A stretch of 64,000 nucleotides of DNA from Carboxylicivirga sp964602515 (GTDB lineage: Bacteria > Bacteroidota > Bacteroidia > Bacteroidales > Marinilabiliaceae): contig CAZRRJ010000007.1 in NCBI GenBank assembly GCA_964602515.1, forward strand, positions 1 to 64,000. Direction: 5' to 3'. The notes beneath the pieces are model-generated. The model saw only the letters and a program-made list of their open reading frames with translations. It made no database searches and was not told where the DNA came from. Below, one piece after another: positions 1-6,407 of this stretch (positions are counted from its first letter, which is position 1; every line of letters starts with the position of its first letter). Both the position numbers and the translations under genes were made by a program.

Positions 1-2
1 AG

Positions 3-387
3 TATAAATTCTATAATCCTGACGGTGTTTATTTTATCAGCTTTGCAGTAGAGGGTGTTTACCCGCAATTGTTATAAGGATATTCTCAGAAATTTTAAGA
101 AGTTTACTTTAAAAGCAATAATTAATGCGATAGATGAAAACATACAAGAAAGTCGAAAAGAGTGGTTGTTAGAACAATTTACCACTTCAAAGGGTATTCG
201 CTTTTGGCAGGCAGACAATAAGCCAATAGAGTTATGGAGTAATGCAGTTATAGACCAGAAGCTAAATTATATACATAATAATCCTGTAGAAGAAGGTCTA
301 GTTTTTAGTCCAGAAGATTATGTATATAGTAGTGCAGTTGATTATTCCGGAGAGAAAGGATTGTTGGATATTTTTGTTATTAAGTAA
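3..387 (+). pseudogene. Decayed REP-associated tyrosine transposase (RAYT, Y1_Tnp family)
   Basis: Two pieces of one transposase are visible in different frames. Bases 3-50 encode YKFYNPDGVYFISFAV, the usual N-terminal strand of these HUH transposases. Bases 55-387 encode FTRNCYKDI joined directly to LRNFKKFT and then a normal C-terminus (WQADNKPIELWS, YIHNNPVEEGLV, DYVYSSAVDY). Intact relatives have about 45 residues between CYKDI and LRDFKKFT, including the metal-binding HxH (SNHVHL). That stretch is absent here, and a frame change separates the two pieces. The copy therefore cannot be an active transposase. The beginning of the gene lies outside the window. A REP-like palindrome follows 4 bases after the stop, the usual arrangement for this family. 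Family identity is firm; inactivity follows from the missing catalytic motif. Confidence 0.85.
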
Positions 388-390
388 AAG

Positions 391-413
391 GGCACGGATT
401 GCAAATCCGCGCC
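391..413. repeat. REP-like palindrome, copy 1
   Basis: An imperfect palindrome with 10-base arms around a 3-base centre (GGCACGGATT, gca, AATCCGCGCC). It sits directly behind the RAYT remnant. A matching palindrome lies at 1544-1568. RAYT transposases act on such REP palindromes, so the two are probably a transposase/REP pair. Confidence 0.7.
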
Positions 414-441
414 AGCAAGGGTTGCCAATGCGGCTACTACT

Positions 442-738
442 TTGAAATGGGGAGGAAGATTCTTAGGTGCATGGAATGCCTATTCAATTAATGAGCAATA
501 TAGAGGTGGAGAAATGGGAACAGGAATGATGGTTGCGGAACAAGGAACAAATTTGTACTCTGTATTTGGTGGTATCTATGGAACAGCTTTTGATGTTGGT
601 TGGGAAGGAGGAAGAGCAATTACTGAAACTTCAGGGTATCAGTATTGGAAAGCTTCATTTATTAAATCGCTAGGAGGCTATTATGTTGTACCAAGGGAAT
701 ATCAAAGGTCATTAATTGATGAATGTTTAAATAAGTAA
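442..738 (+). CDS. Orphan C-terminal tail, possibly of an Rhs/polymorphic toxin protein
   Basis: A 98-residue frame with a weak TTG start; the frame is open from base 388, straight after the transposase stop, and has no ATG before the conserved-looking part. The product is rich in Gly and aromatic residues (KWGGRFLGAWNAYSINEQY, GGIYGTAFDVGWEGGR) and has no signal peptide or clear membrane segment. Its lack of a proper start and its place behind a transposon scar suggest the displaced 3' end of a longer gene. Composition and the membrane-protein gene just downstream fit the tip of an Rhs or other polymorphic toxin, but no toxin family was recognised. It could equally be a hypothetical protein of another kind. 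Confidence 0.4.
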   Translation: MKWGGRFLGAWNAYSINEQYRGGEMGTGMMVAEQGTNLYSVFGGIYGTAFDVGWEGGRAITETSGYQYWKASFIKSLGGYYVVPREYQRSLIDECLNK

Positions 739-767
739 CTTAGTTGAATAGGGAGTGAATTGAGGCT

Positions 768-1250
768 TTGCATTTGAGTAATAAAATAGTTACAAAGGAG
801 CATAGTGTCAATTCTCCACCCTATCTTTATGACAAGAATTTAGAACTATTTCTTAAAAAACTATCAACCATGATAAGTGTATTTTATTATTACTATTACC
901 TATTTTATACAAAAATATTGCCTGATGAACAGCCTCATGCTACTGTGATTTTCACATTAAGCTTTTCGCTGGCTTTATTAATTAATGGATTATTAAATAT
1001 AATTTTAGCTCATACTATTAATTATGCATTGGATAAATATGGGATGTTTGGAATATTTGCATTTGTAGCATGTATAAACTACCTATTATTTTATAGAAGT
1101 GGAAAAGCAAAAAAAATAGTAAATGAGCAACCTAAGTTCTTAAATAATCATAAGTTGTCCATTGTGCTAACTATTTTGTTTTTTCTTATTACGGCATCTT
1201 TCTTGTTTTGGGAAGCTGGGTATGTTGGAGGTGTGCTGGGTACGAGATAA
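768..1250 (+). CDS. Small polytopic membrane protein, possible immunity protein
   Basis: Up to 160 residues from a TTG at 768; a second TTG at 774 has AGG 8 bases upstream and may be the true start. The protein has about four hydrophobic segments: a tyrosine-rich one near residues 35-48, then near 60-80, 90-110 and 132-152. No catalytic motif is visible. It begins 29 bases after the preceding orphan tail and is followed by a strong terminator at 1321-1348. Small membrane proteins in this position often act as immunity proteins for polymorphic toxins, but this is inferred from context only. Confidence 0.5.
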   Translation: MHLSNKIVTKEHSVNSPPYLYDKNLELFLKKLSTMISVFYYYYYLFYTKILPDEQPHATVIFTLSFSLALLINGLLNIILAHTINYALDKYGMFGIFAFVACINYLLFYRSGKAKKIVNEQPKFLNNHKLSIVLTILFFLITASFLFWEAGYVGGVLGTR

Positions 1251-1320
1251 ATAAAATACTTCACTTAGCTTAATATGAGATTTAGCCATTTTTATAATCT
1301 AAATAATATTGTAAACGCAA

Positions 1321-1348
1321 AAAAAAGCCCGAGTAATCGGGCTTTTTT
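1321..1348. terminator. Bidirectional intrinsic terminator
   Basis: A perfect 12-bp stem (AAAAAAGCCCGA and its complement) around a GTAA loop, with T runs on both strands. It ends the plus-strand pair 442-1250 and could also serve leftward transcripts. Confidence 0.85.
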
Positions 1349-1541
1349 AATGCTTCAAATTTATCTTACCGTCCAGTAAATCCTTCATGTGTTTTTTGGT
1401 AAGCATAGAGTTAATAATCTTTACCAGGGCGTTTTTCTCGTCATCATCCAGCTGGCTGATAAGCGCCAGTTGTTCGTTCAGCTCGTGGTTCTGAATATCA
1501 ACCACACTGTTTTGGTTGTCGTTTAAAAGTTGGTCAGCTCC
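1347..1541 (-). pseudogene. C-terminal remnant of an XRE-type regulator
   Basis: On the minus strand, 64 codons without a start lead to a TAA at 1347-1349. The peptide contains ELNEQLALISQLDDDEKNAL and then VKIINSMLTKKHMKDLL, which resembles the helical tail seen in many Bacteroidota XRE/HTH regulators (DEEDKN, IDSLLT, KFKDFF pattern). The HTH part is missing. The coding pattern breaks off at the REP-like palindrome at 1544-1568, so the gene seems to have been cut by that element. It is too short and start-less to appear as an ORF. The regulator assignment rests on pattern recognition only. Confidence 0.5.
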
Positions 1542-1543
1542 GC

Positions 1544-1568
1544 TAGCGCGGATTTGTAATCCGTGCTA
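1544..1568. repeat. REP-like palindrome, copy 2
   Basis: An 11-base-arm palindrome (TAGCGCGGATT, tgt, AATCCGTGCTA). Its reverse complement matches the palindrome at 391-413 over about 20 bases with one or two differences, so the two copies are inverted relative to each other and bracket 1.1 kb. Confidence 0.7.
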
Positions 1569-1585
1569 AAGGCAATAAAAAGAAT

Positions 1586-1616
1586 AAAGCCTGACTATAA
1601 TAGTCGGGCTTTTGTT
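1586..1616 (-). terminator. Terminator of the toxin-antitoxin operon
   Basis: The stem AAAGCCTGACTA pairs with TAGTCGGGCTTT (one G-T pair) around a 3-base loop, just past the toxin stop codon. A-rich and T-rich flanks make it usable on both strands. Confidence 0.75.
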
Positions 1617-1913
1617 TTATCTGTTTTTCCAGAGTTCAGGATTTCTACTTGTATGTAACACTGCCGAAACGATAATGGTTTTATTATTTTCATCAATTAT
1701 GTAGTGTACCATAAACGGAAACACATCTAAAACGGCAGTTCTTACGGTGTTGTATCGGATGTTTGAAGCTTCAGGATTTTGTCTAATAAAATGTACTTTC
1801 TCACGAACTTCAGCAATAAAGCGTTTACCAAGTCCGGCTTGTTGCTTATTGTACCAAAAGGCAGCTTCTTTAATGTCATCTTTGGCCAGGGGCAGGATAA
1901 TAGCTTTGTACAT
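1617..1913 (-). CDS. RelE/ParE-family toxin
   Basis: A 98-residue protein with the ParE/RelE toxin pattern: an N-terminal strand (YKAIILPLAKDDIKEA), the WYNKQQAGLGKRF helix, a central VRTAVLDVFPFMVHYII strand pair and the terminal VLHTSRNPELW segment typical of ParE-like toxins. Length is normal. Such proteins act on translation (RelE) or gyrase (ParE); the sequence alone does not decide which. The start ATG overlaps the antitoxin stop as TAATG, so the two are translationally coupled. It is the last gene of a three-gene operon with an XRE regulator, ending at the hairpin at 1586-1616. Confidence 0.85.
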   Translation of the reverse strand: MYKAIILPLAKDDIKEAAFWYNKQQAGLGKRFIAEVREKVHFIRQNPEASNIRYNTVRTAVLDVFPFMVHYIIDENNKTIIVSAVLHTSRNPELWKNR

Positions 1914-2143
1914 TACAGGTCTTTTTCAATGTCATCCATAGCCGTATCAAAATCCATGGCAGAGCCGGGGTTTTGTTTGTAATCCTCAAGGCGTTTTAAT
2001 ACCAGTTCCTTGTGCCAGTCGGGTACGCTTACCTCTTCCTGTTCAATGTTCTTGTATTTGTTTTTAAGATCGTTCCATTCATTAATGGGAATGAATACGC
2101 CAGTAATCTGTCCTTTACTGTCTGAGATATATTGTAGGTTCAT
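1913..2143 (-). CDS. Antitoxin of the RelE/ParE-type module
   Basis: A 76-residue acidic protein directly upstream of the toxin, sharing one base with it. The N-terminus (ISDSKGQITGVFIPINEW) resembles the strand-helix start of Phd/RelB-like antitoxins. The C-terminus (WHKELVLKRLEDYKQNPG, then FDTAMDDIEKDL) is the charged tail expected to wrap the toxin. No separate HTH is evident, so repression of the operon is probably done by, or with, the XRE protein encoded 11 bases upstream. Role is assigned mainly from position and partner. Confidence 0.8.
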   Translation of the reverse strand: MNLQYISDSKGQITGVFIPINEWNDLKNKYKNIEQEEVSVPDWHKELVLKRLEDYKQNPGSAMDFDTAMDDIEKDL

Positions 2144-2154
2144 AATCTTAAATT

Positions 2155-2490
2155 TTATCGGTTTGCGTAAGCCTGTCCGGTTTTTAAATCCCTTAGAGCC
2201 ATATCAATCATACGAAATACAAATATCTTGTTTTCATCAGAAAGCGAAGAAATATCTTCAAGACGCTTTAAAGTGCTTTTATCCAGTTCGAGGTTGGTTT
2301 TGCCAACCAAATAATCTATTGAAACTCCTAATGTGTCCGAAATCTTCATAATTACATCAATAGAAGGAGTCATAATATTACGTTCGTATCTTCCGATAAT
2401 ATCACCGGAAGTTCCTATTTCTTTGCCTAAAGCAGCCTGTGAAAATCCTTTCTGCTTCCTTAATAGCATTATATGTTCGCCTATAGTCAT
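2155..2490 (-). CDS. XRE-family HTH regulator of the TA operon
   Basis: A 111-residue protein with a standard HTH_3 domain at about residues 6-62 (IMLLRKQKGFSQAALGKEIG, IIGRYERNIMTPSIDVIMKI, LGVSIDYLVG), followed by a helical tail (SLSDENKIFVFRMIDMALRD). It is the first gene of the operon, 11 bases before the antitoxin. A 14-bp palindrome lies between the -33 and -7 boxes of its promoter, which fits autorepression. A three-gene regulator-antitoxin-toxin order is less common than the two-gene form. Confidence 0.85.
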   Translation of the reverse strand: MTIGEHIMLLRKQKGFSQAALGKEIGTSGDIIGRYERNIMTPSIDVIMKISDTLGVSIDYLVGKTNLELDKSTLKRLEDISSLSDENKIFVFRMIDMALRDLKTGQAYANR

Positions 2491-2531
2491 ACTTAAAGGT
2501 ATTGTATTCGACCAATTAATGTTTGATTTTA

Positions 2532-2563
2532 CAAATATACACTACTTAAAAGTAGAAAACAAA
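2532..2563 (-). promoter_or_regulatory. Promoter and operator of the XRE-TA operon
   Basis: On the minus strand TTTG (2560-2563), a 20-base spacer and TATATTTG (2532-2539) match the Bacteroidota primary sigma promoter. A perfect palindrome, CTACTTAAAAGTAG (2542-2555), fills the spacer, so a bound dimer would block RNA polymerase. The XRE protein is the obvious candidate binder. Confidence 0.8.
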
Positions 2564-2648
2564 ACCTTTAAAATTTACTTCGTAAAGATTAATAAATTAC
2601 ATTTGCGACCGATAGATAGTAAACAAGAAAATTTAAACTTTTTTCGTC

Positions 2649-2705
2649 ATGGAAATAAGCGATATAAAACAAAGGCTTTCGATACCCCAGCTCAGCGTAG
2701 AGTGA
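2649..2705 (+). pseudogene. Truncated start of a CHC2-type primase-like mobile gene
   Basis: An 18-codon frame beginning MEISDIKQRLSI, which resembles the start of a Bacteroidota mobile-element protein with a CHC2 (primase) zinc finger. Homology stops after 12 residues, exactly where the 56-bp repeat (2685-2740) begins, and a stop follows in the repeat. TACATTTG at 2598-2605 could be its -7 box. The identification rests on a short stretch. Confidence 0.35.
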
Positions 2706-2740
2706 TCAAATGGCACACGAGCTGAGCAAAGTCTTTGACT
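2685..2740. repeat. 56-bp dispersed repeat, copy A
   Basis: About 88% identical (7 differences in 56) to 4917-4972, same orientation. It contains CAGCTC and GAGCTG as an internal inverted repeat and a conserved GCACACGAGCTGAGC core. The sequence diverges beyond the 3' end. Confidence 0.75.
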
Positions 2741-2806
2741 TCGTTCGAGGTAACAGTTAGTTTACAACTAACATTACATTGTAAGAACATTTAAACGACT
2801 ATAGAA

Positions 2807-2836
2807 AATCCCGGCAGAGATGTCGGGATTTTTAAT
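2807..2836. terminator. Terminator-like hairpin
   Basis: AAAATCCCGGCA pairs with TGTCGGGATTTTT with one mismatch, followed by a T run. It lies behind the truncated primase-like remnant and has no intact upstream gene. Confidence 0.6.
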
Positions 2837-3377
2837 TATAAAAAGAGGCTGTACGAAAAGACTAAATTTAATCTGTTATACTTACGGACTATAAGCTGAG
2901 CACAATAAATACCCCCATCCCCACCACTTCGTCGTGGTACTTCCCCCTGACCTAAGGGTCAAAGGGAAGAGTGATTAGCATGGGTGCTTATAATTGGTAA
3001 GTTTCAATAAGTAATTTCACCAATTTTGAACACCCTCTTTATTTTTTCCTGCTAATCTGCATTGCATAACAACAGCTTATTAAATAAAAAGAACAAAAAG
3101 CCTTGTATTACCTGGCACTTACAATACCTATGACCGAGAGGTAAAGCATACTTATCCTTCAGGTTATTATACCATAACACCCTCGAAATAGGCAGGCGAA
3201 TGCAGAATCAAGCATCACAGGCAGCATAAACAATTAACCGAAAATACCTTTAATTGATGGCATTGCTATGTCCAATTGTAGCAAGAATGCTTTGATTTGT
3301 GAATCAATATATTGTTATAAAAGCAAAGTGGATAATCAATAAAGATTAAAAATTATGGTTTTATTTCTCATATCTTA
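2837..3377. other. Gene-free stretch with two strong hairpins
   Basis: No convincing gene. Two adjacent hairpins occur: ACCAC/GTGGT around TTCGTC (2923-2938), and CTTCCC..TGACC pairing with GGGTCA..GGGAAG around TAA (2940-2969). The start of the stretch (GAGGCTGTACGAAAAG, near 2845) looks like an insertion-sequence end. From 3090 to 3170 a short open stretch (TYDREVKHTYPSGYYTI) vaguely recalls YD-repeat proteins but is closed by stops. Confidence 0.45.
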
Positions 3378-4471
3378 TTATAATTTATATTTTTTCTCCG
3401 TTAATTGATTATAAGACTCTATTTTTCTTTGTCTACATCTCACTCCTAAAATTCTAAATCGGCGTTTTAACTCTTCCGAAAAAGCTTCGTCCACCATACC
3501 GTTAAGTCCATAAACCATCTTAAAGTCTTTGATGGGACAATAAAAAATCATGTGATCAAATACATCGCTCCACACCAAGTCTGTTTTTGTATATGGGAAA
3601 TGATCAAATTTATCACATCCAAATGGTGTACCTTCAAAGGCAAATGCTATCGGTTTATTATTATTATTTTCAAATACTTTATCCCACCTGCCACCTTGAA
3701 CCTTTTTAGGACACCCTAATAATCGGCTATAGGTAAATGAATTTAAATAGACATTGGTACACCTATCCTTTAAAACTTTCTTTAAATACGAACCACAGTT
3801 TAAAGCTGGCTTACTTCCATCTTTCATCCAGCTATAGTTCATATACGCATGTCGAAAATTCATAATAATCAATGCTTTTGTCCTGAGTTTTTCGGTATTC
3901 AGCCATTCAACCGCTGCATCAGCCATCACTTTATCTCGCTTTGGAAAATTAGCAGAAGCCATAAGAGCCTTATACTGCTGCTTCGATCTGATTTGATACC
4001 AATCATTAGGCACATCTAATCCCACCACCCTAATTTTTTTTTACTAGTAAGGTTCTGGTTTATACTATATACTTCTCGTAATAGATAGGCAGCATTATTA
4101 TTTGGCCAGTATGTATGAAAACCAATATGACGATATATTTCAATAATTCGTCGATTGACCTCATCTTCAGTTAAAGATTCTGCCAAAAGCAGATCATCTA
4201 GTTCCTTTTGCCGGGAGCAACTAATTACCTCCAACATCACTACACCAACATTATTAATAAAATCATCTGATCTAATATATTCACATATAAACTCGTATTG
4301 GGTAAACTCAGGATGCTCTCTCTCACATAATACAACCACATCTTTATTGATATATAGAGAATTCAAATAAGCTACAGGTTCTTGGGCATTTCGTATACAT
4401 TCATCATATTTCTCTAAACCATATACATCAAACGCTGTAATACACAATAAATAAATACATAAGTTACGCAT
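3378..4471 (-). pseudogene. EreA/ChaN-like secreted protein, split at an A9 tract
   Basis: Two overlapping frames, 4471-4016 and 4028-3378, make one protein of about 364 residues if a single base is regained. The first has a signal peptide (residues 1-18) and VVVLCEREHPEFTQYEF, then VVMLEV; the second begins VVGLDVPNDWYQIRSKQQ and contains ALIIMNFRHAYMNY. The Glu/His pattern and order recall the erythromycin-esterase/ChaN-like superfamily, but substrate cannot be told. The junction is a run of nine A (minus strand; T run at 4034-4042), a typical slippage site. The split may be a real mutation, phase variation, programmed -1 slippage or a sequencing error. Surroundings are decayed, which favours mutation. 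Confidence 0.7.
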
Positions 4472-4810
4472 ATTGTAAAAATTTATATTAAAGGAAATTT
4501 TCCCCTAATAAATTAATAAACTATCAAAATTTAATTCTAACGGATGAGGTGCTAACTATATTTTTTTACAAAAGATTAGCAACTTCAAACATAACAAATT
4601 ATTTAATTATTTTCATATTATTATTATTTATTGATAATAACAAAACCTGCCTAAATAGAGATTATCCATTATTTAGAATTCTACAATTTTATTAAAAAAT
4701 GCTAGACAACAACCCCTATTCATCTGACCTTCTAGCACTTACATCTTATTACATTCACTTATTTAAACTTCCTACGATTCTATCCAAAATGAATTATAGA
4801 ACAATTAATA
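4472..4810. other. AT-rich gap upstream of the EreA-like gene
   Basis: Strongly AT-rich with no coding pattern on either strand. It must hold the promoter of the minus-strand gene, but no good TAnnTTTG box with a spaced TTTG was found. Confidence 0.4.
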
Positions 4811-4945
4811 ATGATACTTTTCACAATTTTCATAGTCACTATAATAGTCGTTGGCGGTATTTTTAGCAGTAACTTTATAGAGCAGGATGGTCACCTGGAA
4901 GGCAATTTAGATTCTCCCCCAGCTCACCATAGAGTGAATAAATAG
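4811..4945 (+). CDS. Possible 44-residue single-pass membrane peptide
   Basis: ATG-initiated frame of 44 codons. Residues 1-20 form one hydrophobic segment (MILFTIFIVTIIVVGGIFSS), followed by an acidic stretch (FIEQDGHLEGNLDS) and a tail PPAHHRVNK that is encoded by the 56-bp repeat. It stands alone between the EreA-like gene and a terminator at 5038-5073. The clean transmembrane-plus-acidic-tail layout is unusual for random sequence. No family was recognised. Expression is unknown, and no strong promoter or ribosome site is seen. Confidence 0.4.
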   Translation: MILFTIFIVTIIVVGGIFSSNFIEQDGHLEGNLDSPPAHHRVNK

Positions 4946-4972
4946 CACACGAGCTGAGCGAAGTCTGTGACT
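4917..4972. repeat. 56-bp dispersed repeat, copy B, with a following hairpin
   Basis: Second copy of the repeat at 2685-2740. Here it supplies the 3' end of the 44-codon frame. It runs into a perfect 10-bp hairpin, ACTCATAGCC/GGCTATGAGT around GTCA (4970-4993), which copy A lacks. Confidence 0.75.
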
Positions 4973-5037
4973 CATAGCCGTCAGGCTATGAGTTGCAAAC
5001 TTCGCCAAGCGAGTTAAGAACAAAGCATGTAAGAATA

Positions 5038-5073
5038 TAAAACCACGCTACCCAAGCGTGGCTTTTCTTTTTT
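5038..5073. terminator. Intrinsic terminator
   Basis: Stem CCACGCT/AGCGTGG around a 5-base loop, with a T-rich tail on the plus strand. It closes the small plus-strand transcription unit. Confidence 0.75.
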
Positions 5074-5177
5074 ATACGCTCTTCTATTCCATAGCAAAGC
5101 CTTTGCAGGTAAGGGGCCAACAGCAATATGCAGAAAGCCACCGGCAAGGCACTACTATACCTTACAGGCCCTCTCTC

Positions 5178-6299
5178 CTACTCAAATTCCAGCATCTCTG
5201 AGCACAAGGGCAGTATAGCGTTTTCGATCTGTTGTCGTACTTTATTGGCATGGTCGCCATCGTGCACTACATAGGTATGTGGAATGTTTTTTTGGTTTAA
5301 TAAATTGTGATAACTGGCATTGCCTGGGCAGATATACTTAAAATAGTCGTGTTTTCCGTAATCTATCACATAGGCTTTCAGGCGCTTTAAATTACGCTTA
5401 TACTGATCCACTTTCTCTTCTAAATTGCCAAACCCTTCCTCCCACCTTTCCATAGCTGCTTGATCGACGATAAGACTATCGTTGTTATTTAAATAATAAG
5501 GAAACTGTATGTATGGGGCGTTTTTGGATTTATCAGGTGCAAATGCAGTACCATAGGCATACATAAAACGCTCCCACCATTCCAGGCCCTGCATGGTTTG
5601 CATATATTGGCTGTGTGCTTCTGCACGGCTTAATCCGGATAAACGTTTTTCTAATGCGATATAACGGCGTATTTGCGCTGTATCGGTAAAGAGCAGGCAT
5701 TCTTCCAGCCAGTTATCAGCAAAGAGACCGGAGCACAGGCCATATCCTATACTATAGAGGTCGGGGTATTTCATAGACAGAAACAGGGCACCGGAACCTC
5801 CCATTGAGTGCCCGGCAATGGCACGTGATTTATGAGATGCCAAGGTTCGGTATTTGCTATCAATATGTTGGATTAGTTCCTGCGTGTAAAATGTTTCATA
5901 ATTACCATTTACGGATGAGTTGGTATAAAAGGAGCCTTCAAGAAAGGTATAACTGTTTGGTATAACTACAATCATTTCTTTTATGGCTTTAGCAACAATA
6001 AGCGAGTCCATACTTTCCTGCAGCTTAAAGCCCTGAAAATGGCCTTCTGTTGTCCATACCTTAACTTTATCGTAATAGCCCGGTAAGAAGTACAGCACCG
6101 GGTAGCGTTTTTGCGCCTGGCTTTGATAAGATGGCGGCAGGTAAACAGCAACTTCCTGGCTGGCATCGTCGCCAATAATATTGTGTGCCGTGGCTTTTGA
6201 GTTTATATGGATATTATCAATTCGTCCTTCGCTATTTTGGGCAAAGGGTATTTGCAGAGCTGTTAAGCTCAAAACAATAAACAGGCTAAGTTTTTTCAT
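5178..6299 (-). CDS. Secreted esterase (EstA/FrmB-like alpha/beta hydrolase)
   Basis: The start at 6299 (373 residues) is preferred to the upstream one at 6329 because it begins the signal peptide MKKLSLFIVLSLTALQIPFA. The mature part is an alpha/beta hydrolase of the putative-esterase family: VYLPPSYQ, RYPVLYFLPGY, the oxyanion-side VVIPNSYT and the nucleophile elbow AGHSMGGSGAL with Ser at about residue 165. Late HDGDHANKV supplies the likely catalytic His. Members cleave carbohydrate esters such as feruloyl or acetyl groups, or other small esters; the substrate is not decided here. The AraC-type regulator gene upstream (6408-7550) may control it, and the PUL downstream suggests a carbohydrate role. 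Confidence 0.8.
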   Translation of the reverse strand: MKKLSLFIVLSLTALQIPFAQNSEGRIDNIHINSKATAHNIIGDDASQEVAVYLPPSYQSQAQKRYPVLYFLPGYYDKVKVWTTEGHFQGFKLQESMDSLIVAKAIKEMIVVIPNSYTFLEGSFYTNSSVNGNYETFYTQELIQHIDSKYRTLASHKSRAIAGHSMGGSGALFLSMKYPDLYSIGYGLCSGLFADNWLEECLLFTDTAQIRRYIALEKRLSGLSRAEAHSQYMQTMQGLEWWERFMYAYGTAFAPDKSKNAPYIQFPYYLNNNDSLIVDQAAMERWEEGFGNLEEKVDQYKRNLKRLKAYVIDYGKHDYFKYICPGNASYHNLLNQKNIPHTYVVHDGDHANKVRQQIENAILPLCSEMLEFE

Positions 6300-6407
6300 T
6301 TTCAATACTTTATTATGCGTTACTACCATTTATTACATGGAGTGCATAAGTAGAAAACCTTATAACAGTACACGACCTTTTTTAGAAAGCAGGACGCTTT
6401 AGCAGGC

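Noticed and set aside
2010..2351. 113-codon plus-strand frame
   Set aside because: Antisense to the antitoxin and regulator genes, which have clear family motifs.
2333..2725. 130-codon plus-strand frame
   Set aside because: Antisense to the XRE regulator gene and then through its promoter into repeat DNA.
3110..3240. YD-repeat/Rhs fragment in the 2.8-3.4 kb gap
   Set aside because: Only one short suggestive stretch (TYDREVKHTYPSG) bounded by stops; not enough to call.
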